NCBI RefSeq assembly: GCF_003610785.1
Contig: NZ_RAQQ01000005.1
Coordinates: forward strand, 248,001 to 312,000
Direction of reading: 5' to 3'
Origin: Micromonospora globbae
GTDB taxonomy: Bacteria > Actinomycetota > Actinomycetes > Mycobacteriales > Micromonosporaceae
Length of the DNA stretch: 64,000 nt
Below the pieces are notes generated by a model that saw only the letters and a program-made list of their open reading frames with translations, did not search any database and was not told the DNA's origin. Positions 44,072 through 54,796 of this stretch are shown one piece after another. Position 1 is the stretch's first letter; each line of letters starts with the position of its first letter. Made by a program: the position numbers and the translations under genes.

Positions 44072-45409
44072 TCACCCCCCGTGACCCGCCGCTGCCGCCG
44101 CCCGCGCCGCCGTCGGCAGCGCGGTGGCGATCTGCTCCAGGGCGGCGTCGTCCAGCGCCGCCGAGACGAACCAGGCCTCGAACGCGCTCGGCGGCAGGTA
44201 GACGCCGCCGGCGAGCATCGCGTGGAAGAACGCCTTGAACGCCGGCACCTGCTGGGTCCGCGCGCTGTCGTAGTCGACCACGTCGGCGTCCGTGAAGAAG
44301 ATCGAGAACATGTTGCCCGCGTACGACAGCCGGTGCGGGACCCCGGCGGCGGCCAGCGCGTCGGACGCCAGCTTGCTCACGGCGGCGGCCGTCTCGTCCA
44401 GCCGGCGGTAGAGCGCGTCGTCGGCCAGCCGCAGGGTGGCGAGGCCCGCCGCGCAGGCCAGCGGGTTGCCGGAGAGCGTGCCCGCCTGGTAGACCGGACC
44501 GGCCGGGGCGAGCCGGGCCATGATCTCCGCGCGCCCGCCGAACGCCGCCGCCGGCAGGCCACCACCCATGACCTTGCCGTACGTCCAGAGGTCGGCGTCG
44601 CACGGGTCGAGGCCGTGCCAGCCGGAGCGGGACACGCGGAACCCGGTCATGACCTCGTCGACGATGAGCAGCGCGCCGTGTGCGTGGGCGATCCGGGCCA
44701 GCTCCTGGTTGAAGCCGTCACGCGGGGCGACGACGCCCATGTTGCCGGCGGCCGCCTCGGTGATCACGGCGGCGATGTGCGGGCCCTCGGCGGCGAAGGC
44801 CTCCTCCACCGCCCGCAGGTCGTTGTACGGCAGCACGATCGTCTCGCTCGCCGCGGCGCCGGTGACCCCGGGCGAGTCGGGCAGGCCCAGGGTGGCCACG
44901 CCGGACCCGGCGGCGGCGAGCAGCGCGTCCACGTGACCGTGGTAGCAGCCGGCGAACTTCACGATCTTGGAGCGGCCGGTGAAGCCGCGGGCGAGCCGGA
45001 TGGCCGACATGGTGGCCTCGGTGCCCGAGTTGACCAGCCGGACCTGCTCGACCGGCGTACGGTCGACGATCTCGGCGGCCAGCTCGACCTCACCCGGCGT
45101 CGGGGTGCCGAAGCTCGTGCCCCCTGCCGCGGCGGCCTGCACGGCGGCGACCACCTCGGGGTGGGCGTGACCGAGGATCAGCGGCCCCCAGGAGCAGACC
45201 AGGTCGACGTAGCGCCGGCCGTCGGCGTCGTAGAGCCAGGGCCCCTCCCCCCGGACCATGAAGCGCGGGGTGCCGCCGACGGCACGGAACGCGCGCACGG
45301 GGGAGTTGACCCCGCCCGGCACGAGGGCGCGGGCGCGGTCGAACAGGGCCTCGGAGGCCGGCGCGTCGGCCGGGTAGCGGCCGGATCCGGCGGAAACGGT
45401 ATCGGTCAC
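44072..45409 (-). CDS. hemL: Glutamate-1-semialdehyde 2,1-aminomutase HemL
   Basis: HemL converts glutamate-1-semialdehyde to 5-aminolevulinate, the last step before the common heme pathway. The 445-residue protein has [17 protein letters not shown] near the start, [20 protein letters not shown], and the PLP lysine in [22 protein letters not shown] at 45409 is the start, with GGCGG before it. The gene leads a long operon that ends in ccsB, which links heme supply to cytochrome c assembly. Confidence 0.95.
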   Translation of the reverse strand: MTDTVSAGSGRYPADAPASEALFDRARALVPGGVNSPVRAFRAVGGTPRFMVRGEGPWLYDADGRRYVDLVCSWGPLILGHAHPEVVAAVQAAAAGGTSFGTPTPGEVELAAEIVDRTPVEQVRLVNSGTEATMSAIRLARGFTGRSKIVKFAGCYHGHVDALLAAAGSGVATLGLPDSPGVTGAAASETIVLPYNDLRAVEEAFAAEGPHIAAVITEAAAGNMGVVAPRDGFNQELARIAHAHGALLIVDEVMTGFRVSRSGWHGLDPCDADLWTYGKVMGGGLPAAAFGGRAEIMARLAPAGPVYQAGTLSGNPLACAAGLATLRLADDALYRRLDETAAAVSKLASDALAAAGVPHRLSYAGNMFSIFFTDADVVDYDSARTQQVPAFKAFFHAMLAGGVYLPPSAFEAWFVSAALDDAALEQIATALPTAARAAAAAGHGG

Positions 45410-45560
45410 GATGCCGCCATTGTGTCAGCGCCGACCGGCGAACCGGCAGGCACCCCGGCCAGGGGTTACCGGGCTCACCCGGCACGGGACTTCGCCACCC
45501 GGCAGGGGCGGGGTCGCTCCTCGGCAGGCCGGGTCGATCGGATCGCGTTAGGCTGGCCGG

Positions 45561-45896
45561 GTGGATCGTGCCGAACTGTCCATCACGCTACACCGGACGG
45601 GTGACGAGGTCGTGCTGCGTCTCGCCGGTGAGATCGACATGCTCACGGCCGCCCAGCTCTCGACCGTCGTGAACGAGGTGCTCACCGATCCGCCGCCGCG
45701 GATCGTGCTGGACCTCGCCGGTGTCACCTTCTGCGACTCCCAGGGCCTGGGCACGCTGGTCGTGCTCAGCCGCAAGGCGAGCCACGCCCAGAGCCTCCTG
45801 GTCCTCACCCACGTGGGCGATTTCCTGCTGCGCGTCCTGGACATCACGGGCCTCCGCTCGGCCCTGATGATCCGCAACGACCAGCCAGCCAGCTGA
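45561..45896 (+). CDS. STAS-domain anti-sigma factor antagonist
   Basis: This 111-residue protein is a single STAS domain of the SpoIIAA/RsbV type. The phosphorylation site is Ser60 in LDLAGVTFCDSQGLGTLVVL, and EIDMLTAAQLSTVV is also conserved. It would bind and inhibit an anti-sigma kinase, and is reset by a SpoIIE-type phosphatase, such as the one at 51205. GTG at 45561 follows TAGGCT (45549-45554) by six bases, so the mRNA is probably leaderless. It faces the two-component genes across a palindrome. Confidence 0.9.
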   Translation: MDRAELSITLHRTGDEVVLRLAGEIDMLTAAQLSTVVNEVLTDPPPRIVLDLAGVTFCDSQGLGTLVVLSRKASHAQSLLVLTHVGDFLLRVLDITGLRSALMIRNDQPAS

Positions 45897-45939
45897 CGAC
45901 CCCTGCCCGACCCGGCGGCCGCCGCCCACCGCGCCCCCG

Positions 45940-45983
45940 GTCTGCCCGTCTGCCCGTCTGCCCGTCTGCCCGCCCGTCTGCCC
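45940..45983. repeat. Tandem 8-bp repeat GTCTGCCC
   Basis: Four perfect head-to-tail copies of GTCTGCCC (45940-45971), then GCCC and a fifth copy (45976-45983). It is a simple-sequence array in a noncoding gap, adjacent to a palindrome. Copy number may vary between strains by slippage. Confidence 0.85.
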
Positions 45984-46046
45984 GGTGATCATGAGGTTGA
46001 CGGGGCGACGTGCCCCGTCAGTGCCCGCCAACCTCATGATCACGGG
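45981..46046. terminator. Nested palindrome between convergent genes (bidirectional terminator candidate)
   Basis: The outer arms 45981-45999 and 46029-46046 pair through CAACCTCATGATCA with one bulge, and the inner stem ACGGGGC (46000-46006) pairs with GCCCCGT (46012-46018) around GACGT. The structure lies between the convergent STAS gene and the response regulator gene. It has no U tract. The sequence looks like a dispersed intergenic repeat rather than a unique terminator. Confidence 0.65.
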
Positions 46047-46080
46047 AAGGAACGCGGGGCGCGGAGGGCGCGTGCGCGGG

Positions 46081-46635
46081 TCAGGCCGGGGCGCCCCAGC
46101 GGGCCTGTTCCAGCAGGTCCGCGGCACGGTCGCGCGCGTCCGGGTCGTCGCTGCGCAGCAGGGCCGTGGCCTCGTCGACCGCGTCGGTCAGCATCCGCCA
46201 CTGCGCCTCACGCTCCCGCACCAGCTCCGACTGGGCGGCGAGCTGCCGGGTCTTGACCCACAGCTCGACGAAGACGGAGACCTTGGCGCGGAGCACCCAC
46301 GGGTCGAACGGCTTCGTGAGGTAGTCGACCGCACCGACCTGGTAGCCGCGCAGGGCCAGCTGGGCGTCCCGGTCGGCGGCGGTGAGGAAGATGATCGGCA
46401 CGTGCCGGGTCCGCTCCCGGCGCTTGATGTGCCCGGCGGTCTCGAAGCCGTCCATGTCCGGCATCTGGGCGTCCAGCAGGATCACCGCGAAGTCGTCCAC
46501 CAGCAACTGCTTGAGCGCCGCCTCGCCGCTCTCCACGGCGACCACCTGGACCGGCAGGCCCTGGAGGATCGCCTCCAGCGCCATCAGGTTCTCCCGGCGG
46601 TCGTCGACGAGCAGCGCCTTGGCCATCTGGGTCAC
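46081..46635 (-). CDS. Response regulator with helical tail
   Basis: This 184-residue protein has a receiver domain with phospho-acceptor Asp55 in [15 protein letters not shown] and the conserved Lys in [12 protein letters not shown]. After about residue 120 there is only a helical tail ([21 protein letters not shown]) and no DNA-binding output. GTG at 46635 overlaps the hybrid kinase stop (GTGA), so the two are co-translated. It is likely phosphorylated by that kinase or acts as a phosphate sink. Confidence 0.88.
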   Translation of the reverse strand: MTQMAKALLVDDRRENLMALEAILQGLPVQVVAVESGEAALKQLLVDDFAVILLDAQMPDMDGFETAGHIKRRERTRHVPIIFLTAADRDAQLALRGYQVGAVDYLTKPFDPWVLRAKVSVFVELWVKTRQLAAQSELVREREAQWRMLTDAVDEATALLRSDDPDARDRAADLLEQARWGAPA

Positions 46636-49600
46636 GAGTTCTCCTCGGTCCGGCTGCCGCTGATCCAGGACGACATGAGTTCGATCAGTTCGTCCAGGTC
46701 GACCGGCTTCGTGATGTAGTCGCTACCGCCGGCCGCCAGCGCCGACTCCCGGTCGCCCGGCATGGCCTTCGCGGTCAGGAAGACGATGGGCAGGTCGGCG
46801 AAGCGGTGGTTGCGACGGATCTGGCGGGTCGTCTCGTACCCGTCCTGGTCCGGCATCATGGCGTCCATCAGCACGATGTCCACCTCCGGATGCTCGGCCA
46901 GCAGGCGGACGCCGTCCGCCCCGTTGTCCGAGTACAACACGGTCATCCCGTGCAGTTCCAACGCGCTGGTCAGGGCGAAGACGTTCCGGACGTCGTCGTC
47001 GATGATCAACACGGTCGCGCCGTCGAGCTGGCGGCTGGTCGGCCCGGGCGCCGGCTCGGGCACCTCCAGCGGCGGCATGAGCAGCGACGACGGCAGACCG
47101 GCCCGGGACGGCGACGGCGGCAGCGGGGCGACCACCGCGTCCGGCGCCAGCACGTCCGGTACGAAGAGCGTGAACGTCGAACCCTGACCGGGCGCCGAGG
47201 TCACGGTGATGGTGCCGCCGAGCAGCCGGGCCAGGTCGCGGCTGATCGACAGGCCCAGGCCCGTGCCGCCGTACCGGCGGCTCGTCGTGCCGTCGGCCTG
47301 CTGGAACGCCTCGAAGATGATCGACAGCTTGTCGTCCGAGATGCCGATGCCGGTGTCGATCACGGTGAACGCGATCACCTGACGGGCGTTCGTCAGCGTC
47401 GGCACGTCGAAGACGGCGCTCTCGGCCGCCGGGGCGATCCGCAGGGTCACCGCGCCGTTGTCGGTGAACTTCACGGCGTTGGAGAGCAGGTTGCGCAGGA
47501 TCTGCTGCAACCGCTGCGCGTCGGTGACGAGCGACGGCGGCAGATCCTTGCTGACCCGCACCTGGAAGTCGAGCCCCTTGTCCTCGGCCTGCGGCGCGAA
47601 CGCCTGCTCGACGTAGCCGCGGATCTCGTCGAACCGGACCTCGGTCGGCTCGATGTCCATCCGCCCGGCCTCGATCTTGGACAGGTCGAGGATGTCGTCG
47701 ATCAACGAGAGCAGGTCGGAACCGGCGCTGTGGATCGTACGGGCGAACTCGATCTGCTTCGGCGTGAGGTTCTGCTCCGAGTTCTCGGCGAGGAGCCGAG
47801 CCAGCAGGAGCAGCGAGTTGAGCGGCGTACGCAGCTCGTGGCTCATGTTCGCCAGGAACTCCGACTTGTACGCCGAGGCGCGGGTGAGCTGCTGCGCCTT
47901 CTCCTCCAGGCCCAGCCGGGCCAGCTCGATCTCCCGGTTCTTGATCTCGATGTTGCCCTTCTGCTCGGAGAGCAGGGTGGCCTTCTCCTCCAGCTCGGCG
48001 TTGGTGCGCTGCAGCTCCGCCGACTGTTCCTGGAGCTCGTGCGCCAGCCGCTGCGACTGGGCCAGCAGCTCCTCCGTACGCCGGTTGGCCTGGATGGTGT
48101 TGACGGCGATGCCGATGGTGAGCACCAGGCGCTCCAGGAACGACAGGTGCAGCTCGGAGAAGGGCACCACGCTGGCGAACTCGATCACGCCGAGCAGCTC
48201 CCCCTCGAACAGCACGGGGAGCACCACGAGGTCGGCGGGGGGCGTGCTGGCGAGCCCGGAGCGGAGCGTCAGCGAGCCGTTCGGAGAGGCGCTGACCCGG
48301 ATGGTCCGGCGCGAGAGCGCCGCCTGCCCGACCAGCCCCTCACCCGGCCCGAACGTGACGTCCTGCCCGCGCGCCACGTACCCGTACGAGGCGGTGAGCC
48401 GCAGCCGCATGCTGCCCTCGGAGTTGTCCACCAGGAAGAACGCGCCGAGCTGCGCGTCGACGAGCGGCGTGACCTCCATCATGATCATCCGGCAGACCTC
48501 GCCGAGGTCGCGCTGTCCCTGGAGCAGACCGCTGATCCGGGCGAGGTTGGAGTCGAGCCAGCCCTGCTCGGCGTTCTTCTTGGTCGTCTCCCGCAGGGTG
48601 ACGATCATCTGGTTGATGTTGTCCTTCAGCTCGGCGATCTCGCCCTGCGCCTGGACGTTGATCCGCTGGGTCAGGTCGCCGCGCGTCACGGACGTCGAGA
48701 CCTGGGCGATGGCCCGCAGCTGGGTGGTCAGCGTGGAGGCCAGCTGGTTGACGTTCTCGGTGAGGTCCCGCCACGTGCCGGAGACGCCCTTGACCTGGGC
48801 CTGGCCGCCGAGCTGCCCCTCGATGCCGACCTCGCGGCCGACCCGGGTCACCTCGTCGGCGAACGACGACAGCTGGTCGACCATCGTGTTGATGGTGTTC
48901 TTGAGTTCCAGGATCTCGCCCTGGGCGTCGACCGTGATCTTCTGGCTCAGGTCGCCCTTCGCCACGGCCGTGGTGACCGAGGCGATGTTGCGCACCTGCG
49001 CGGTGAGGTTCGACGCCATCGAGTTGACGTTGTCGGTGAGGTCGCGCCAGGTGCCCGACACGCCCTTGACCTGCGCCTGACCGCCGAGCTTGCCCTCGGT
49101 GCCCACCTCGCGGGCCACCCGCGTCACCTCGTCGGCGAACGACGACAACTGGTCGACCATCGTGTTCACGGTCGACTTCAGCTCCAGGATCTCGCCCTGG
49201 GCGTCGACCGTGATCTTCTGCGACAGGTCGCCCTTCGCCACGGCCGTGGACACCTGGGCGATGTTGCGCACCTGCGCGGTGAGGTTCGACGCCATCGAGT
49301 TCACGTTGTCGGTGAGGTCGCGCCACGTGCCGGCGACGCCCTTGACCTGCGCCTGACCGCCCAGCTTGCCCTCGGTGCCCACCTCACGGGCCACCCGCGT
49401 CACCTCGTCGGCGAACGACGACAGCTGGTCCACCATCGTGTTCACCGTGTTCTTCAACTCCAGGATCTCGCCCCGGGCGTCCACGGTGATCTTCTGGCTC
49501 AGGTCGCCCTTCGCGACGGCGGTGGTGACCGAGGCGATGTTGCGGACCTGGCTGGTCAGGTTCGACGCCATCGAGTTCACGTTGTCGGTGAGGTCGCGCC

Positions 49601-50996
49601 AGGTGCCCGACACGCCCTTGACCTGCGCCTGGCCGCCGAGTTTGCCCTCGGTGCCCACCTCGCGGGCCACCCGCGTCACCTCGTCGGCGAACGACGACAG
49701 CTGATCCACCATCGTGTTCACCGTGTTCTTCAGCTCCAGGATCTCGCCCTGGGCGTCGACCGTGATCTTCTGCGACAGGTCGCCCTTCGCCACGGCCGTG
49801 GACACCTGCGAGATGTTCCGCACCTGCGCGGTGAGGTTGCCGGCGAGCTGGTTGACGTTCTCCGTGAGGTCACGCCACGTCCCGGAGACGCCGCGGACCT
49901 GGGCCTGACCACCCAGCTTGCCCTCGATGCCCACCTCACGGGCCACCCGCGTCACCTCGTCGGCGAACGACGACAGCTGATCCACCATCGTGTTCACCGT
50001 GTTCTTCAACTCCAGGATCTCGCCCTGGGCCGCGACCGTGATCTTCTGCGACAGGTCGCCCCGGGCCACCGCGGTCGAGACCTGGGCGATGTTGCGCACC
50101 TGCGCCGTCAGGTTCGACGCCATCGAGTTGACGCTGTCGGTCAGGTCCTTCCAGGTGCCCGCGACGTTCGGCACCTCCGCCTGGCCACCGAGCTTGCCCT
50201 CGGTGCCCACCTCGCGCGCCACCCGGGTCACCTGCTCGGCGAAGAGCCGCAGGGTGTCGGTGAGCGAGTTCATCGTGTCGGCGAGTTCGGCGACCTCGCC
50301 GCGCGCCCCGACGGTGATCTTCTGCGACAGGTCGCCCTTCGCGACCGCCCGGGCCACCTGGGAGATCGACCGCACCTGGCCCGTCAGGTTCGACGCCATG
50401 GTGTTCACCGAGTCGGTGAGGTCCTTCCAGGTGCCGGCCACGCCCCGCACGTCGGCCTGGCCGCCCAGCTTGCCCTCCGTGCCCACCTCGCGGGCCACCC
50501 GGGTCACCTCGTCGGCGAACGACGACAACTGGTCGACCATCGTGTTCACGGTGCGCCCGATCCGCAGGTACTCACCGCGCAGCGGCCGGCCGTCGATCTC
50601 CATGGCCATGTGCTGGGACAGGTCGCCGTCGGCCACGGCGACGATCACCCGGGCGATCTCGGTGGTGGGCCGCCCCAGGTCGTCGATGAGCGAGTTGACC
50701 GCACGGTGGTTCTCGGCCCAGGAGCCGTCCAGCCCCTCCTCGTCCAGCCGCTCGGTGAGCCGGCCGTCCCGGCCGACGACCCGGCTGATCCGCTTCAGGT
50801 CGAGGTGCTGCCGCTCCTGGAGCGACACGACCTCGTTGAAGGCGTCCGCGACCTCCCCGACCCGCCCGGCGCGCCGGGGCAACCGGACCTTCAGGTCACC
50901 ACGGCGCATCCGCCGCAGCGCGTCGGTCAACTCGTCGAGGAACGCCTCGTGGTCGGACGCGGACGGATCCGCCACCGACTGCTTCACCGCGGTCAT
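46632..50996 (-). CDS. Giant HAMP-repeat hybrid histidine kinase
   Basis: This 1454-residue kinase has no transmembrane segment. HAMP-like units fill residues 25-800: a first unit (about 25-57), then eight more with period 92, six of them nearly identical in sequence ([12 protein letters not shown] and [20 protein letters not shown] in each). A GAF domain follows (about 815-970), a coiled coil (970-1040), a HisKA with H1053 in [11 protein letters not shown], an HATPase with [18 protein letters not shown] and GTGLGLS, and a receiver domain with D1378. The layout matches fungal Nik1-type group III osmosensing kinases and their bacterial relatives. ATG at 50996 has GAGGAAGA upstream. The SpoIIE-type phosphatase is divergent. 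Confidence 0.92.
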   Translation of the reverse strand: MTAVKQSVADPSASDHEAFLDELTDALRRMRRGDLKVRLPRRAGRVGEVADAFNEVVSLQERQHLDLKRISRVVGRDGRLTERLDEEGLDGSWAENHRAVNSLIDDLGRPTTEIARVIVAVADGDLSQHMAMEIDGRPLRGEYLRIGRTVNTMVDQLSSFADEVTRVAREVGTEGKLGGQADVRGVAGTWKDLTDSVNTMASNLTGQVRSISQVARAVAKGDLSQKITVGARGEVAELADTMNSLTDTLRLFAEQVTRVAREVGTEGKLGGQAEVPNVAGTWKDLTDSVNSMASNLTAQVRNIAQVSTAVARGDLSQKITVAAQGEILELKNTVNTMVDQLSSFADEVTRVAREVGIEGKLGGQAQVRGVSGTWRDLTENVNQLAGNLTAQVRNISQVSTAVAKGDLSQKITVDAQGEILELKNTVNTMVDQLSSFADEVTRVAREVGTEGKLGGQAQVKGVSGTWRDLTDNVNSMASNLTSQVRNIASVTTAVAKGDLSQKITVDARGEILELKNTVNTMVDQLSSFADEVTRVAREVGTEGKLGGQAQVKGVAGTWRDLTDNVNSMASNLTAQVRNIAQVSTAVAKGDLSQKITVDAQGEILELKSTVNTMVDQLSSFADEVTRVAREVGTEGKLGGQAQVKGVSGTWRDLTDNVNSMASNLTAQVRNIASVTTAVAKGDLSQKITVDAQGEILELKNTINTMVDQLSSFADEVTRVGREVGIEGQLGGQAQVKGVSGTWRDLTENVNQLASTLTTQLRAIAQVSTSVTRGDLTQRINVQAQGEIAELKDNINQMIVTLRETTKKNAEQGWLDSNLARISGLLQGQRDLGEVCRMIMMEVTPLVDAQLGAFFLVDNSEGSMRLRLTASYGYVARGQDVTFGPGEGLVGQAALSRRTIRVSASPNGSLTLRSGLASTPPADLVVLPVLFEGELLGVIEFASVVPFSELHLSFLERLVLTIGIAVNTIQANRRTEELLAQSQRLAHELQEQSAELQRTNAELEEKATLLSEQKGNIEIKNREIELARLGLEEKAQQLTRASAYKSEFLANMSHELRTPLNSLLLLARLLAENSEQNLTPKQIEFARTIHSAGSDLLSLIDDILDLSKIEAGRMDIEPTEVRFDEIRGYVEQAFAPQAEDKGLDFQVRVSKDLPPSLVTDAQRLQQILRNLLSNAVKFTDNGAVTLRIAPAAESAVFDVPTLTNARQVIAFTVIDTGIGISDDKLSIIFEAFQQADGTTSRRYGGTGLGLSISRDLARLLGGTITVTSAPGQGSTFTLFVPDVLAPDAVVAPLPPSPSRAGLPSSLLMPPLEVPEPAPGPTSRQLDGATVLIIDDDVRNVFALTSALELHGMTVLYSDNGADGVRLLAEHPEVDIVLMDAMMPDQDGYETTRQIRRNHRFADLPIVFLTAKAMPGDRESALAAGGSDYITKPVDLDELIELMSSWISGSRTEENS
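48732..50387 (-). repeat. Six 276-bp tandem coding repeats (HAMP units)
   Basis: Six in-frame repeats of 276 bases encode residues 204-755 of the kinase. Neighbouring units are highly similar in DNA as well as protein, for example the sequence around CGCCCTTCGCCACGGCCGTG recurs. Such arrays can change copy number by recombination and are prone to mis-assembly. A further, more diverged unit lies at either end. Confidence 0.85.
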
Positions 50997-51204
50997 TCTT
51001 CCTCGTCTCCGCTCGGGGGCGACCGGCTCGTGCCGAGATGCCGGCCATCCCCATATTGTGCCCGTGGAGCCGCTGGTGCCAGGGCCAGCGCCCACGCGCC
51101 ACACGCCGGGCGGCCCGGGCCGCCCGGCCAGCACGCCGCGCTTCCCGCCGGTCGTGGCCGGCACCGGTTTGGCAGCCACCGGGCCGGCGGTGGAGGATAC
51201 GAGG

Positions 51205-53289
51205 GTGTCGGCGGAGACGAGGCCCGCGGCGGCCGGGGGCCCGGACGGGCACCTCCGGCGCGTCCGCCTGCCGGCCGACCGGCGTACGCCCGCGGCCGCC
51301 CGCGCCCTGGTCCGCTCCGTCCTGGCCGAGGCGCACCTGGACGAACTGCTCAACGAGGCACTGCTGCTCACCACCGAGCTCACCACGAACGCCGTGGAGC
51401 ACGCCGGCACGGACCTGGACATCGAGGTCGTCGCGGACGATGTCGGGCTGACCGTCACGGTCTCCGACTTCGCCTCCGGGCCCGTCGAGGAACTGATCGT
51501 CGGCGTCCGCAACGAGGCCCACGAGATCGCCGAGGTCGCCGAGCGGGGTCGCGGCCTGCTGCTCGTCGACCACTTCGCCAGCCGGTGGGGCACCACCTAC
51601 CTGCCGAGCGGCAAGGGCGTCTGGTTCCGGCTCGACCGGACCGCCGGAGCCGGGACCGCGGAGGAGCCCGCCGTCGGCGCGCTGGCCACGCCGGGCGCCA
51701 CCGGGAGCGCCGACCCGTCGCCGGAGGCCAGCTCCGCGTCGAGCGCCGCCGCCGTGAGCGAGCTGATGCAGATCGGCCCCGACCCGTACGCGGAGGACCC
51801 GCTGCCCGACTTCGCGACGAGCCTGCTCACGCGGGTGGCCGAGATGGTCGGCGCGGCCGGCGGGCTGATCCGGCTCGACCGGGGCGACGGCACGGGGCCG
51901 CAGGTGCTCGCCCGCTACGGGCGGCAGCCCCGGGCCGGCAACGAACTGCTCCACGTGCCGCTGACCGTGCACCGCCCGTACACCGGCGAGCTGGAGCTGG
52001 ACGCCGCGCCGTCGGCGTACGCCCGGCCGCTGGCGGTGCTCGCGGCCGAGCGGCTGTCGCTGCACCTGGAGAACGACCGCCTCCGCCGAGCCGACGTCCG
52101 GCGGCAGGCGTGGCTGACCTTCCTCGCCGAGGCGAGCGAACTGCTCGCCCAGTCGCTCGACGTCGAGTTGACCATGGCGCTCGTCCCGCAACTGGTGGTG
52201 CCCCGGCTCGGGCAGTGGTGCGCGGTGCACACGACCGACGAGTGGGGACGCCTGCGGTTGGCGGCGGCGACCCACGCCGACGAGTCGGTCCTGCCGCAGC
52301 TGCACAAGGTGCTCGCCGAGACCGGCCCGGACTCGATCCAGGCGCGGCTGCGCGAGGCGTCCCGCAGCGCCGCGCAGGTGCCGCTCGGCGGGCCGATGGA
52401 GGGTTTCGCCGTCCCCCTGATCGCCCGGGGCCAGCGGCTCGGCACCCTGGCCGTGGGCCGTCACCAGCGGCACCGGCACGACCCGGACGAGCTCGCCGTC
52501 CTGGAGGACGTGGCCCGCCGGGCGGCGCTGGCGATCGAGAACGCCCGGATCCACGCCGAGCGTCGCCGGGTCGCCCAGACGCTCCAGCAGTCGCTGCTGC
52601 CCCCGGTGCTGCCCGTCGTGGAGGGGATCGGCTTCGCGGCCGAGTACGTCCCGGCCGGCGGCGACGCCGACGTGGGCGGCGACTTCTACGACGTGGTGCC
52701 CCTGCCGGACGGGCGGTGGCTCGTGGTGATCGGTGACGTCTCCGGCAAGGGCGTGCAGGCGGCGGCCGTCACCGGGCTGGTCCGCGACGTGATCCGCGTA
52801 CTGGTCGGCGACGGCAAGCCGCTGCCCGAGGTGCTCGCCCGTCTCAACGAGACGCTCGTCGAGCGCGGCGGTGGGCGGTACTGCACGCTGGCCCTCGCGG
52901 CGGTCGGCCCCGGCGACGGCGACCGGCTGGACGTCTCCCTGCACCTGGCCGGGCACGACCGGCCCGTGCTGCTCCGGGGCGCGGGCGGCGGCCGGTTCGT
53001 CGGCACCGGCGGCACCGCGCTCGGCCTGCTCGACACGATCAGCACGCCCAGCGCGAACGTCCCCCTCGGTCCGGGCGACGCCCTGGTCTTCTACACCGAC
53101 GGCGTGACCGAGCGGCGGCGCGGACGGGAACTCTTCGGCACCGAGCGTCTCCGCGAGGCCGCCGTGCCGCTGGCCGGCTACTCGGCCGACGTGGTCGCCG
53201 CGAGGCTGCGGGCCACCGCGCTGAACTTCTCGGTCGAGGCGCCCCGCGACGACATCGCGATCCTCGTCCTGCGCAACGACGCCGCCTGA
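51205..53289 (+). CDS. SpoIIE-type PP2C phosphatase with N-terminal anti-sigma kinase-like domain and GAF
   Basis: This 694-residue protein has an RsbW-like ATPase domain (about residues 20-150; [14 protein letters not shown] gives the N-box and [15 protein letters not shown] the G-box). A linker rich in Ala/Ser follows, then a GAF domain (about 300-450), and a SpoIIE/PP2C phosphatase (about 470-690). Metal-binding Asp residues are in [18 protein letters not shown] and FYTDGVTE, with DDIAILVL at the end. It may both phosphorylate and dephosphorylate STAS proteins. GTG at 51205 has GGAGG eight bases upstream. TATTGT (51054-51059) may serve as -10 box for one of the divergent genes in the 208-base gap. 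Confidence 0.9.
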   Translation: MSAETRPAAAGGPDGHLRRVRLPADRRTPAAARALVRSVLAEAHLDELLNEALLLTTELTTNAVEHAGTDLDIEVVADDVGLTVTVSDFASGPVEELIVGVRNEAHEIAEVAERGRGLLLVDHFASRWGTTYLPSGKGVWFRLDRTAGAGTAEEPAVGALATPGATGSADPSPEASSASSAAAVSELMQIGPDPYAEDPLPDFATSLLTRVAEMVGAAGGLIRLDRGDGTGPQVLARYGRQPRAGNELLHVPLTVHRPYTGELELDAAPSAYARPLAVLAAERLSLHLENDRLRRADVRRQAWLTFLAEASELLAQSLDVELTMALVPQLVVPRLGQWCAVHTTDEWGRLRLAAATHADESVLPQLHKVLAETGPDSIQARLREASRSAAQVPLGGPMEGFAVPLIARGQRLGTLAVGRHQRHRHDPDELAVLEDVARRAALAIENARIHAERRRVAQTLQQSLLPPVLPVVEGIGFAAEYVPAGGDADVGGDFYDVVPLPDGRWLVVIGDVSGKGVQAAAVTGLVRDVIRVLVGDGKPLPEVLARLNETLVERGGGRYCTLALAAVGPGDGDRLDVSLHLAGHDRPVLLRGAGGGRFVGTGGTALGLLDTISTPSANVPLGPGDALVFYTDGVTERRRGRELFGTERLREAAVPLAGYSADVVAARLRATALNFSVEAPRDDIAILVLRNDAA

Positions 53290-53322
53290 CGGCGGCCGGC
53301 CGGCAGCCGGGCGGGACGGGGG

Positions 53323-54678
53323 TCAGCCGCCGCCGGGGAGGCGGCCGGGGGCGAGCCGGTGGTGCGGATCGAGGTGGGCCTTGGCCGCCCGCAACCGGGG
53401 CAGGCCGGTCAGCTCACCCCACAGGTCCACGGCCCGGCGGACCGTCGGGGGCGCGGACAGGACCACGCAGCGCCCCTTGCGCGCCAGCAGCACGCCGCGG
53501 ACGGCGGCCAGGATCGAGGCGACCCGGTCGGCGGGGAGCGACCCGGGCAGCGCGGCGTGCACCACGCCGAGACCGGCGGAACCGCGTACCGGCACGGGCG
53601 CGCCGGCCGCGTCGCGCAGCGCGTAGACGGCCGCGTGCAGGTCGGTGATCGGCACCTCGATGCGCAGCGCCGTGTCGCCCGGCGCGAACGGGTACCGCCG
53701 CCACCACGGCGGGGGCGAGTGGGTGACGGTCGCCTCGCCGTCCAGGAGGGCGACCAGCCGCTCGGCCCGCTCGGCGGCGTCCGCCGGCCCGCCCTCCAGC
53801 AGCACCACGAGGCTGCCGGCCCGCGACGGTACGCGGGCGCGGCCGGCCATCGACGGGTGCCGCGCCCGCGCCGCGGCGGCCGGGTCGTCGGGTCGGATCC
53901 TCGGCCGGGGCCGCGCGTCGCCGGGAAGGTCCAGCTCGATGGCGGCCGGGTCGAGCCGCGCCGCGAGGATCGCCCGCACCAGGTCGTGCACCTCCAGCGG
54001 CGTCCACACGGGACGGGACACCCACAGCCGGCTGGCCGGCACGGGCTGCACCCGCAGCGTGGCGGAGACCAGGACGCCGAGCGCGCCCTGCGAGCCGCAG
54101 AGCAGCCGGGCCAGGTCCAGCCCGGGCACCCCGCCACCGGCGCTGACCAGTTCGCCCTCGGCCGTCAGGTAGCGGAGGCCGACGAGCTGGTCGCAGGGGG
54201 CGCCGTGCCGGTGCCGCAGCGGACCGGCCTCGCCCGCGGCGAGCACCCCGCCCACGGTGGCCCCCGGCGAGGGCGCGTCGACGGCGAGCCGCTGCCCCGT
54301 GCGCTCCAACGTGGCCTGCACGGCCCGCAGCGGCGTGCCCGCGCCGACCTCGGCCACCGGAGCGCCGACCGGCTGGTGCCCGATGCCGGCCAGCCGGCCG
54401 GTGTCGAGCAGGATGTCGACCTGCTCGGGCGCCGCACCCCAATCGATCTTCGTGCCGGCGCCGCGGGGCACCACCGTGAGGTCGTGTCGGGCGGCGAGCC
54501 GGAGCACCTCGGCCGCCGCGTGCGGGCTGCCCGGGACGGCCACCCAGCGGGCGGCGCGACCGGCCACCTCGTCGGCGGGCCCGGCGAACCGGGCGAAGGG
54601 CGGCCCGCAGATCTCCGTCAGTCGTTGGGTGATGTCGAGGGCGCCGGGTCGATCGGTGGAACTCGCTGCTGCCGCCAT
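53323..54678 (-). CDS. FAD-binding oxidoreductase (GlcE-like)
   Basis: This protein of about 451 residues has an N-terminal FAD-binding PCMH-type domain (LTVVPRGAGTKIDWG, and APSPGATVGGVLAAGEAGPLRHRHG, with the expected G-rich loops). The C-terminal part resembles the short glycolate oxidase subunit GlcE, but no GlcD or GlcF lies nearby, so the substrate is unknown. ATG at 54678 (MAAAASSTD) follows TACGAT (54691-54686) by seven bases and suggests a leaderless mRNA. In-frame ATGs at 54687 and 54696 are alternatives. The stop is 33 bases from the convergent phosphatase gene. Confidence 0.8.
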   Translation of the reverse strand: MAAAASSTDRPGALDITQRLTEICGPPFARFAGPADEVAGRAARWVAVPGSPHAAAEVLRLAARHDLTVVPRGAGTKIDWGAAPEQVDILLDTGRLAGIGHQPVGAPVAEVGAGTPLRAVQATLERTGQRLAVDAPSPGATVGGVLAAGEAGPLRHRHGAPCDQLVGLRYLTAEGELVSAGGGVPGLDLARLLCGSQGALGVLVSATLRVQPVPASRLWVSRPVWTPLEVHDLVRAILAARLDPAAIELDLPGDARPRPRIRPDDPAAAARARHPSMAGRARVPSRAGSLVVLLEGGPADAAERAERLVALLDGEATVTHSPPPWWRRYPFAPGDTALRIEVPITDLHAAVYALRDAAGAPVPVRGSAGLGVVHAALPGSLPADRVASILAAVRGVLLARKGRCVVLSAPPTVRRAVDLWGELTGLPRLRAAKAHLDPHHRLAPGRLPGGG

Positions 54679-54796
54679 GTCGGCCATCGTACACATGTTC
54701 GAAAGCGGAGGTGGCGGATTTGCGACCGCGCGCGGAACAGGCGCCTGTGCCGTCCGCATCCGGAACGCACCCCCGACGGGCCGGTAACGTGGCGCC

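Noticed and set aside
48732..50387. Assembly artefact in the kinase repeat array
   Set aside because: The units are in frame, differ at scattered positions and grade into diverged outer units, which suits a real array. I cannot exclude an error in copy number.
46806..52736. A very long rightward open frame of almost 2000 codons
   Set aside because: It is antisense to the hybrid kinase and then out of frame with the phosphatase. Its translation is Arg/Gly/Leu-rich and repeats only because the kinase repeats. GC-rich third positions of the true genes keep it open.
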